Source: Flavobacterium crassostreae (GTDB lineage Bacteria > Bacteroidota > Bacteroidia > Flavobacteriales > Flavobacteriaceae). From it: a stretch of 64,000 nucleotides of DNA. The notes below the pieces were generated by a model that was given only the letters and a program-made list of their open reading frames with translations, did no database searches and was not told the origin of the DNA. Where the stretch lies: assembly GCF_001831475.1 (NCBI RefSeq), contig NZ_CP017688.1:1364001-1428000 (forward strand), given 5' to 3'. Shown here piece by piece: positions 57,030 to 64,000 of the stretch. The first letter of the stretch is position 1, and each line of letters starts with the position of its first letter. Made by a program: the position numbers and the translations under genes.

Positions 57030-57806
57030 TTATATTCGGATTACAAAATGTTCTTTGGGTTGTTCGCGTCTAAAAAATACCAAGCCCCACTGAAAACTGT
57101 CAATGGTTACTGTGACTTTTGGATGGGCTATAATGGTTTTCCAGGCTTCTTCCATCTGGGCAGACCAATGGATGTCATCTAATATCCAAACGCTATCGTT
57201 GGTAACTGTTGGGAGTAGTTTTTCAAAATACTCTAAAGTAGCCTCTTTGGAGTGGTTGCCATCGAGATAGATTAATCCAAAATGCGTGCCTAAAAGGTGG
57301 CTGTTGCAATAGCTGCTAAATTCTGTGACCACAGAAGTTATAGAAGGCAAACCAAATTCTTGAAATTGTTTTTGGGCTATTTGGGCAGTTTCAGGACAAC
57401 CTTCTAAGGTTGTTATTTTACTTTTTGGATTACCCAAGGCTAGTGCAGCAGTGGCTAAACCCAAAGAAGTACCTAATTCTAATACAGATTCGGCCTGGAA
57501 ATAGTTAGAAACACGCCATAGCAATTTGGCACGTTTGCGGCTAATTCCTGCAGTTTTTGCAATTTGCGCTATCTTTCGGGAGTTGGATTTAAAAACCCTA
57601 GAGCCTGCACCAAAGTCTGTTACTTGAATGGTTTTGGGGTTTTCTAAAAGAGATTTTCGATACAAATTCAAAATACCATACTCGGACTTAGGCTTTTGGT
57701 CATAAAAGCATTTGGTAACCAAAGTAAATACAAAAGGTGAATGTACGGCATGCTCGTTCTTGGAGTGCCACAGAAATTTTAAGTACGATTTTATTTGAAA
57801 TAGCAT
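57030..57806 (-). CDS. Class I SAM-dependent (O-)methyltransferase
   Basis: 258 residues. AESVLELGTSLGLATAALAL is the SAM-binding glycine-rich loop (motif I), followed by ITTLEGCPETAQIAQ (acidic ribose-binding residue) and FGLIYLDGNHSKEATLEYF, typical of Methyltransf_24 and catechol-type O-methyltransferases. The N-terminal part (SYLKFLWHSKNEHAVHSPFV) is a conserved addition seen in flavobacterial members. Substrate unknown. Cytoplasmic, monocistronic. Confidence 0.82.
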   Translation of the reverse strand: MLFQIKSYLKFLWHSKNEHAVHSPFVFTLVTKCFYDQKPKSEYGILNLYRKSLLENPKTIQVTDFGAGSRVFKSNSRKIAQIAKTAGISRKRAKLLWRVSNYFQAESVLELGTSLGLATAALALGNPKSKITTLEGCPETAQIAQKQFQEFGLPSITSVVTEFSSYCNSHLLGTHFGLIYLDGNHSKEATLEYFEKLLPTVTNDSVWILDDIHWSAQMEEAWKTIIAHPKVTVTIDSFQWGLVFFRREQPKEHFVIRI

Positions 57807-57926
57807 GATTTGTTTTGACTTCTAGGGCACAAAGGTACATCTTTTGGGGTTAATGCTGCCTTGATGACGCATTATGGTTTATGGTTGGCCAATTGCTTGT
57901 AGTTGCTATTTCTTTGCAAAACAACT

Positions 57927-57959
57927 TTGTCTGTTTCGTTAATTTTAAAACTATATTTG
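57927..57959 (+). promoter_or_regulatory. Promoter of the SDR-like gene
   Basis: TTG (57927-57929), 22 bases, TATATTTG (57952-57959), 38 bases before the ATG. Confidence 0.6.
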
Positions 57960-57997
57960 CGCACTTAAAAGCGATAGATACTTAATTTTAGAAGAGA

Positions 57998-59545
57998 ATG
58001 AATCAAGAATTAGAAGCCCTAGGAGCCATCCCGCCCGAAGAGATTAGCCGTTGTATTGCCATTCTCTCTCAGCTAAACACCCATACGGACCAAATATTTG
58101 CCATTCCAAAAGAGCAAAGAACAGCCTTGATTAAAGCTGCAGGGCAATTTTCGAGACCAGATCGAGAGGAGTTTTCTCGTCGTAAAAAAGATGCAAAAGC
58201 CATAGCAAAACGCAAAAAAGAAAAACAAGACCGAACAGCTCGTAAAGAAACCGGAATTCGCTATGCCCGAGAATCCGCTGTTTTTGTTGCGCCAATATGT
58301 ATAGCTGCCACAGATATTGACCAAAAGGAGCAATTAGAGTTAAAAATTTCCAGAAATTGTTATGTATGCAAAACCCCTTTTACACAAATGCATCATTTTT
58401 ATGACAGTATGTGTGCCAATTGCGGAGACTTTAATTATGCCAAACGCTTTCAAACCGCCAATGTAGCAGGGCAGGTGGCTGTGGTTACGGGTTCTAGATT
58501 AAAGATTGGCTACCACATCACCTTAATGCTCTTGCGTGCAGGGGCAACGGTTATTGCTACTACTCGTTTTCCGGTAGATTCGGCCTTGCGTTTTGGAAAA
58601 GAACCCGATTTTGTAGATTGGGGACATCGTTTAAAAATTCATGGCTTGGATTTGAGACACATTCCTTCGGTGGAGATTTTTTGTAATTTTATAGAACAAA
58701 AATATGACCGTCTGGATATATTGATTAATAATGCAGCCCAAACAGTGCGTCGTCCTGCGGGGTTTTATACCCATATGATACAAAACGAAGAACGAGCTGT
58801 GACAGATTTGCCCAAACAAGCACAAGAGTTGTTGGTGGATCACAGTAATTGTTTAGAAGAATTGAAAGTGTTGACCTTGGGAGCTTCTTCAAATCAAAAT
58901 ATGCCGGTCAGCTGGCATGGTCCAGAACCAGGAATAGGTTTAAGGGCTTCGGCCAAATTGTCTCAGATTCCGTACTCGTTTGATAATGCACTTGTAGCTG
59001 CCGAAGTTTTTCCAGAAGGAGAACTTGATGCCGATTTGCAACAGCTAGATTTACGAAAAACCAACAGCTGGCGTCTAAAGTTAGGACAAATAGAAACCAC
59101 AGAGATGATTGAAGTCCAATTAGTAAATTCCGTAGCGCCTTTTGTATTGTGTAACCGCCTTTCGGAAGTAATGAAGAAAGACAATACAGGTCAAAAACAC
59201 ATCATTAATGTATCTGCCATGGAAGGCAAGTTCCATCGGTTTTTTAAAGAAGCACGCCATCCACATACCAATATGGCCAAGGCTGCTCTAAATATGCTTA
59301 CGCACACGGCTGCTGGGGATCTGGCAAAATCAGGAATATTTATGAATGCTGTAGATACGGGTTGGGTAACGGATGAAGATCCCGCAGAACTAGCCAAGAA
59401 AAAACAAGAGCTCGAAGATTTTCAGCCTCCACTAGATATTGTCGATGGCGCAGCACGGGTTATGGATCCCTTATTTGATGGTATCAATACGGGCCAACAC
59501 TGGTGTGGAAAGTTTTTAAAAGACTATAAAACAATACCTTGGTAA
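57998..59545 (+). CDS. SDR-type oxidoreductase with Cys4 knuckle and helical N-terminus
   Basis: 515-residue cytoplasmic protein of unusual layout. Residues 1-115: charged helical region with a strongly basic run (62-83). Residues 121-142: CYVC and CANC pairs (C121, C124, C139, C142), spaced like a zinc knuckle. Residues 158 on: Rossmann domain with [11 protein letters not shown] and NNAAQ (244-248), catalytic-type Ser406 in NVSAMEG and Lys428. The Tyr expected four residues before Lys428 is Thr424. A long insertion (about 260-370) splits the SDR fold. Enzymatic activity is therefore uncertain; a non-classical reductase or a nucleotide-dependent regulatory protein is possible. Confidence 0.78.
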   Translation: MNQELEALGAIPPEEISRCIAILSQLNTHTDQIFAIPKEQRTALIKAAGQFSRPDREEFSRRKKDAKAIAKRKKEKQDRTARKETGIRYARESAVFVAPICIAATDIDQKEQLELKISRNCYVCKTPFTQMHHFYDSMCANCGDFNYAKRFQTANVAGQVAVVTGSRLKIGYHITLMLLRAGATVIATTRFPVDSALRFGKEPDFVDWGHRLKIHGLDLRHIPSVEIFCNFIEQKYDRLDILINNAAQTVRRPAGFYTHMIQNEERAVTDLPKQAQELLVDHSNCLEELKVLTLGASSNQNMPVSWHGPEPGIGLRASAKLSQIPYSFDNALVAAEVFPEGELDADLQQLDLRKTNSWRLKLGQIETTEMIEVQLVNSVAPFVLCNRLSEVMKKDNTGQKHIINVSAMEGKFHRFFKEARHPHTNMAKAALNMLTHTAAGDLAKSGIFMNAVDTGWVTDEDPAELAKKKQELEDFQPPLDIVDGAARVMDPLFDGINTGQHWCGKFLKDYKTIPW

Positions 59546-59702
59546 ATATAAGGATTTGGTTACTTTTTTTAAAATAGTAATGCAGTTGGTCTGTATAAAT
59601 GGTGTTTTCATCGCTAATTTTGATTATATAGGGCTAATTTTTGTTAAAAGACAGATAATAAGTGGTAACTTTATTTAGTTGTTAACTCTAAAACTAGCTG
59701 CC

Positions 59703-62306
59703 ATGAAAAGAATTTTACCTATAATTAAGCAAGCGGTATTACTGGTTACTATTGTTTTTTGCAGTAATACTACAATTGCACAAGAAATCCCATTCAATTG
59801 TGATTTTAGTGCATACCTTTTTCAAAATAACGATGTTTATGCCATAGATTTGGCTTCTGGGAATTCTATTTTGGTAGCGTCAGACGTTACCTCAGGGAAT
59901 ATTAACGGTACGGGTTACAATCCTAAAGACGGTTATATTTGGGGGTATTTGTCTTCTCCTTCTAAATCTATAGTCCGAATAGGCAAGAATTTTACCGCCA
60001 ATGTATTTACCATTCCAGAATTGCCAGACGGCAATAAGTATGTTGGAGATGTTAGTGCTGCCGGAATCTATTATTTTAAAGCAGGGGGGAGCACCTTTTA
60101 TAAAGTAGATTTAGATCCTAACTCCGTAACCTATACCCAATATTTAGGCTCTTTTGAATTATCCCAAAGCATCAACGTGCATGATTGGGCTTTTAATGCC
60201 CTAGATGGTAATTTATACACCGTAGAACAAAATACAAATATCTTGTACCGCATTAACCCAGATACAGGGTTGGTAGTTAACCTTGGAGTGGTGCCAATCC
60301 TTAACGGAAAAGCCTACACTTATGGAGCTGTTTATTTTGATTTATCCGGAAGTTTTTATGTTTCGGCCAACCAAACCGGTACTGTTTATATTATTCGTGA
60401 GGTAAAAGATTTAGACGGCACCATTGCCATGAACTCTAATTTGTTTGCCTACGGCCCATCGAGTTCTAGTAACGATGGAGCCCGTTGTCCGACTGCACCA
60501 GTACCTCAAGAAATATGCGATAATGGAGTGGATGATGATGGAGATGGATTAATTGATTGCGAAGACCCATCTTGTTCTGGCTATGCCTCTTGTCCGGATT
60601 TAGAGCCCGTTATATCTGGCGGAAATGATGGCGGATTAGAAAGCAATAATAGACTTTCCGAAAAAATCAACAAACGTAATTTTGAGCGTGTTAAAACCGC
60701 ATATAAATTTCAGACCGCAAAGGCAAAAAGAGTAACCAAATCGGTAAAATATGCCAGAAAAACAGTTGCTTCTAGTCTAAAAGAATATATTCCGTTTGGA
60801 GTTATCCATGAAGATGCCGTGATAGAATCTACCCCTACAGATTTGTTGGCAATAACCAATGCCTCTGAGGTTTATGCTGTAGATTACCTAAAAAATGACA
60901 AAACAATAGCTTCTATTTTAGCATTAAAAACCGATAATGGTGTCTACGAACACACCAAGTTTATTTGTGATCGTCTATTGGGGGCTCAAATAATTTCGGT
61001 GTCTACTCTTAATATTGAAGAGCAACAATTTATAAAAACAATTATAAAAAATGCCGATAACTCTATAGAATATGTTTTGAGCTTGTCTGCCAAAACGAGT
61101 AATTCTGGAGCAAATTTTGCAATAGAAAGCCATTGGAATTTAGATAAATACGAAAAAAATGTAGGGTTTTTAAATTTTCAAATTTGGACCAATTCTATAG
61201 ATGATTTGTTCCGTTTAGGGCAACAAGTAGTGCAATTAATAAATACCCAAAAACAAATAACGAGTTATACGCTCTCTAATCCACCGACGGTTTTTGTCCG
61301 CAAAGGAAAATATACCAACGGAAAATTAGACCTACAAGTAGTAAATACTAACGCTACTAGCAAAGTGGTTTTTGATGCAGGATTACGAAAAACAGAAACT
61401 AGCGAAGAGATTAAAATTAATTCTGAAATTGATTTAGAAAAAAAATACATAAGCGATATAGTTATTCCAACAGGCAACCTATTTGATATTGGATTTCGGA
61501 TTGGAGACGGTATTGCCACTCCAGATGATTTGTTTATGTCCGACGGACCTTGGGGCGTAGACGCTGCTGCCTCAGGCACAGTGGTTAGTGCTTATACTGT
61601 TAGCCCTAACAACATTCCGTTTGGAGAAGCTAATTTGCCGGTAGAAAGAAACCTAAGTTTGAGCGCCACAACAAGTACCTACATAGCAGCATACAGAGCG
61701 ATGACACCGAGGTTTAAGGCAGTGGATTTATCTGCTTACAAAAGCATACAGCTCAAAGCAAAAGGAACCGGAAAATTAGAAATTATTTTAGTAAAAAACA
61801 GTATTGAAAATTGGGAAGAGCAATATAAAACCACAATTGAGCTAACGGCTGATTTGCAAGACTTTTTTATCCCTTTTTCTACTTTTATTGGCGCCAAAGG
61901 AGTTCCATTTGTATTGGACGATATCAAAACAGTAGTTTTTAAAATGCCAGTTTTAGACAGCAAACTTACCAACAAAGAAATGGACCTACAAGCGGTACAG
62001 TTCTCCAAAGAAGCCACATTATCGGTTACAGATTATCAGACAAACAACCCAGTTTCTGATTTCTATGTTACGCCAAATCCGGTAACCTCCAAGTCGGTGT
62101 TGTATTTTACCGTCAAAGAGCCTGAAAAACTCAGCCTTACCATTTATGATACGACAGGTAAAACAGTAAGCAAAATTAATGTAGATGCGCAAGCAGGGCA
62201 AAACCAAGTAGTGCTTTCTAAAACAAATTTAAACTCAGGACTGTATTTTTGCAAATTAAATAGCAAACAAGTTAGCTATAAAGCCTTGAAAATACTTATT
62301 GAGTAA
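59703..62306 (+). CDS. T9SS-exported cell-surface protein with type A sorting domain
   Basis: 867 residues. Signal peptide (MKRILPIIKQAVLLVTIVFC to AQE). About residues 25-265 look like a beta-propeller (repeated DGNLYTVEQNTNILYRINPD, and similar units). Next, DNGVDDDGDGLIDCEDPSC is a calcium-binding-type acidic loop. The middle and C-terminal parts (about 560-780) look like beta-sandwich, carbohydrate-binding-like. The last about 80 residues (VTPNPVTSKSVLYF, NLNSGLYFCKL) are the Por-type A sorting domain that directs export through the type IX system. The ATG at 59703 replaces a TTG at 59679. Function unknown. Confidence 0.83.
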   Translation: MKRILPIIKQAVLLVTIVFCSNTTIAQEIPFNCDFSAYLFQNNDVYAIDLASGNSILVASDVTSGNINGTGYNPKDGYIWGYLSSPSKSIVRIGKNFTANVFTIPELPDGNKYVGDVSAAGIYYFKAGGSTFYKVDLDPNSVTYTQYLGSFELSQSINVHDWAFNALDGNLYTVEQNTNILYRINPDTGLVVNLGVVPILNGKAYTYGAVYFDLSGSFYVSANQTGTVYIIREVKDLDGTIAMNSNLFAYGPSSSSNDGARCPTAPVPQEICDNGVDDDGDGLIDCEDPSCSGYASCPDLEPVISGGNDGGLESNNRLSEKINKRNFERVKTAYKFQTAKAKRVTKSVKYARKTVASSLKEYIPFGVIHEDAVIESTPTDLLAITNASEVYAVDYLKNDKTIASILALKTDNGVYEHTKFICDRLLGAQIISVSTLNIEEQQFIKTIIKNADNSIEYVLSLSAKTSNSGANFAIESHWNLDKYEKNVGFLNFQIWTNSIDDLFRLGQQVVQLINTQKQITSYTLSNPPTVFVRKGKYTNGKLDLQVVNTNATSKVVFDAGLRKTETSEEIKINSEIDLEKKYISDIVIPTGNLFDIGFRIGDGIATPDDLFMSDGPWGVDAAASGTVVSAYTVSPNNIPFGEANLPVERNLSLSATTSTYIAAYRAMTPRFKAVDLSAYKSIQLKAKGTGKLEIILVKNSIENWEEQYKTTIELTADLQDFFIPFSTFIGAKGVPFVLDDIKTVVFKMPVLDSKLTNKEMDLQAVQFSKEATLSVTDYQTNNPVSDFYVTPNPVTSKSVLYFTVKEPEKLSLTIYDTTGKTVSKINVDAQAGQNQVVLSKTNLNSGLYFCKLNSKQVSYKALKILIE

Positions 62307-62325
62307 TTTTAGTTAATTTACTTGT

Positions 62326-62363
62326 AAAAAGGCTGTACTTTAGGAATAAGTACAGCCTTTTTT
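62326..62363. terminator. Bidirectional terminator
   Basis: GGCTGTACTT / AAGTACAGCC 10-bp stem flanked by A- and T-tracts, loop of 7, between the convergent T9SS and ABC-F genes. Confidence 0.9.
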
Positions 62364-62381
62364 GTGTGTAAACAATTACAA

Positions 62382-64000
62382 TTATCCTTCCATTTTGGCA
62401 CTCAATTCAAACCAGCGTTCTTCTTTGGTTTCCATTTTATGGATGAGGTTTTGTAGCTCGTTAGCTTTTTTTTCAATATCGGCATCTGCAACTTTTCCTT
62501 CGGAGAATAAAAGCTCAATTTTGGCTTTTTGTTCTTCTAGGTCTTTGATCTCGCGTTCAATTTTCTGAAATTCTTTTTGCTCATTAAAAGTTAAGTTTCC
62601 GGTGGGATTGTTTTGTTTCCAGTCTTTCTTTTCGGCTTTGTTTTCTTCTTTTTGAGCTACATCCGCACTATCTTCATAGGCTCTAAAATCCGAGTAGTTG
62701 CCCGGAAAATCCTCTACCACACCATTGCCTCTAAAGATAAATAAATGGTCTACAATTTTATCCATAAAATACCTATCGTGCGAAACTACTAATAAACAGC
62801 CAGGATAATCTAAAAGGAAACTTTCCAAAACGTTGAGTGTCACAATATCTAAATCATTGGTAGGCTCATCTAGAATCAAAAAATTGGGGTTCTGAATCAA
62901 AACCGTACAGAGGTACAAACGTTTTAACTCCCCACCGCTCAAACGGTCCACAAAATCATATTGTTTTTTGGCATCAAACAAAAAGCGTTCTAGTAATTGC
63001 GAGGCCGAAATTAATTTTCCTTTCATCAACGGAATAAACTCTCCGTATTCTTTAATAACATCAATAACACGCTGCCCAGGTTTAGGATTAATCCCACTTT
63101 GGGTATAATAGCCAATTTTGATAGTTTCGCCCACCACTACTTTTCCAGAATCTAGCGGTAAGCTGCCAGTGAGTAAGTTTAAAAAAGTAGATTTTCCGGT
63201 TCCGTTTTTGCCAATAATTCCAATACGTTCGCCTCGTTGAAAATCAAAACTAAAATTATCCATAAGCACATGATCCTTGAATTTTTTGGATATTTTATGA
63301 AGCTCAATAATCTTGCTCCCCATGCGTTCCATATTAATTTCAAGTTCTACTTTATTTTCGCGACGACGGCTTTGTGCTTTTTCTTTGATGTCATAAAAAT
63401 CATCTTGACGCGACTTGGATTTGGTTGTTCGTGCTTTTGGTTGGCGACGCATCCATTCTAACTCCTTCACAAAAAGATTTTGTGCTTTGTCCACACTAGA
63501 ATTTTCGGAGGCAATGCGCTCTTCTTTTTTTTCTAAATAATACGAGTAATTACCCTTATATTGGTATAGTTTTCCGTTGTCTAATTCAATGATTTCGTTA
63601 CACACCCGTTCCAGAAAAAAACGGTCGTGCGTTACCATAAACAAAGTAATGTTTTCTTTGGTAAAATAACTCTCCAGCCATTCAATCATTTCTAAATCCA
63701 AATGATTGGTTGGCTCATCCAGAATTAGTAAATCCGGACGATTGATCAAAATGATGGCCAGAGACAAACGTTTTTTTTGTCCACCAGATAGATTTTTTAC
63801 TTTTAGCTTAAAATCTTCTAGCTTTAATTTAAATAAAATTTGTTTGTATTGTGTTTCAAAATCCCAAGCATTGTGTTGGTCCATTCCGTCAAATGCTTTT
63901 TGATAGGCCTCGGCATCTTCTGGATTTTCTAACGCTTTTTCATAGGCTTCAATGATTTTTAAAGTCTCGTTGTCTGAAGCAAAAATACTCTCTTCAATGG
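62382..64000 (-). CDS. uup: ABC-F ATPase, Uup-like, 5' end outside window
   Basis: Soluble twin ABC protein acting on ribosomes or replication intermediates, cut by the window edge. The frame is open to 64000, so upstream sequence (IIEAYEKALENPEDAEAYQK) belongs to it; the first Walker A is missing. Visible: first signature LSGGQKKRLSLA and DEPTNHLD, then the linker, second Walker A GIIGKNGTGKSTF, LSGGELKRLYL, DEPTNDLD, and a C-terminal coiled coil (about the last 80 residues) like Uup. Uup is favoured by the C-terminal coiled coil and DLD motif; EttA is less likely. Confidence 0.88.
   Translation of the reverse strand, partial: IEESIFASDNETLKIIEAYEKALENPEDAEAYQKAFDGMDQHNAWDFETQYKQILFKLKLEDFKLKVKNLSGGQKKRLSLAIILINRPDLLILDEPTNHLDLEMIEWLESYFTKENITLFMVTHDRFFLERVCNEIIELDNGKLYQYKGNYSYYLEKKEERIASENSSVDKAQNLFVKELEWMRRQPKARTTKSKSRQDDFYDIKEKAQSRRRENKVELEINMERMGSKIIELHKISKKFKDHVLMDNFSFDFQRGERIGIIGKNGTGKSTFLNLLTGSLPLDSGKVVVGETIKIGYYTQSGINPKPGQRVIDVIKEYGEFIPLMKGKLISASQLLERFLFDAKKQYDFVDRLSGGELKRLYLCTVLIQNPNFLILDEPTNDLDIVTLNVLESFLLDYPGCLLVVSHDRYFMDKIVDHLFIFRGNGVVEDFPGNYSDFRAYEDSADVAQKEENKAEKKDWKQNNPTGNLTFNEQKEFQKIEREIKDLEEQKAKIELLFSEGKVADADIEKKANELQNLIHKMETKEERWFELSAKMEG

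Overview
The window is AT-rich chromosomal DNA from a member of the Flavobacteriaceae, most likely Flavobacterium or a close relative. Evidence: genes typical of Bacteroidota (two TonB-dependent receptors with carboxypeptidase-like N-termini, a DUF4249 lipoprotein, a type IX secretion sorting domain, monomeric isocitrate dehydrogenase, a PafA phosphatase, a DUF3276 protein), weak Shine-Dalgarno sequences, and repeated TAnnTTTG -7 boxes with an occasional TTG about 17-23 bases upstream, which is the Bacteroidota housekeeping promoter. I found no rRNA, tRNA, CRISPR array, prophage or transposase. About 47 protein genes are supported; the first (pafA) and last (ABC-F ATPase) are cut by the window edges.

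Layout. 1-5.6 kb: pafA end, lysA, sucC (without sucD), an NAD(P)-binding protein and a DUF1456 protein. 5.9-10.2 kb: a small TerB-like protein, uvrB, rlmF, thiamine pyrophosphokinase. 10.4-13.6 kb: TonB-dependent receptor/DUF4249 pair. 13.7-17.4 kb: monomeric icd, rplS, trmD. 17.6-22.9 kb: secreted Dcp peptidase, a cyclophilin-FKBP fusion, a thioredoxin-like protein, CsaA, a rhodanese. 22.9-30.1 kb: P-type ATPase, MscS channel, DUF3276, an ABC exporter half with a degenerate catalytic site, leucine dehydrogenase. 30.3-37.7 kb: nusB-yajC, a lysine-rich histone-like protein, pepT, pyrD, mvaB, guaB. 37.8-42.6 kb: CPA2 antiporter, purB, a TrmH methyltransferase. 42.7-47.8 kb: an outer-membrane cluster of TonB receptor, repeat-containing lipoprotein and surface endonuclease I. 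48.3-54.6 kb: katG and secA with identical 61-bp repeats at their 3' ends, then DUF2795. 54.7-64 kb: cobalamin adenosyltransferase with a LolD-like ATPase, a small lipoprotein, an O-methyltransferase, an unusual SDR protein, a T9SS-exported protein and the ABC-F ATPase.

Most of the window is housekeeping: purine, pyrimidine and lysine synthesis, TCA cycle, leucine breakdown (leucine dehydrogenase and HMG-CoA lyase), translation and secretion. Genes are in short units of one to three, often separated by clear hairpin terminators. I see no obvious new defence or mobile system. The items most worth a second look are the katG gene bracketed by a perfect 61-bp direct repeat; a two-module interspersed intergenic repeat with near-constant internal spacing; the histone-like lysine-rich protein; an SDR protein with a four-cysteine knuckle and no catalytic tyrosine; and the receptor-lipoprotein-nuclease cluster with a terminator hairpin immediately before the nuclease start.
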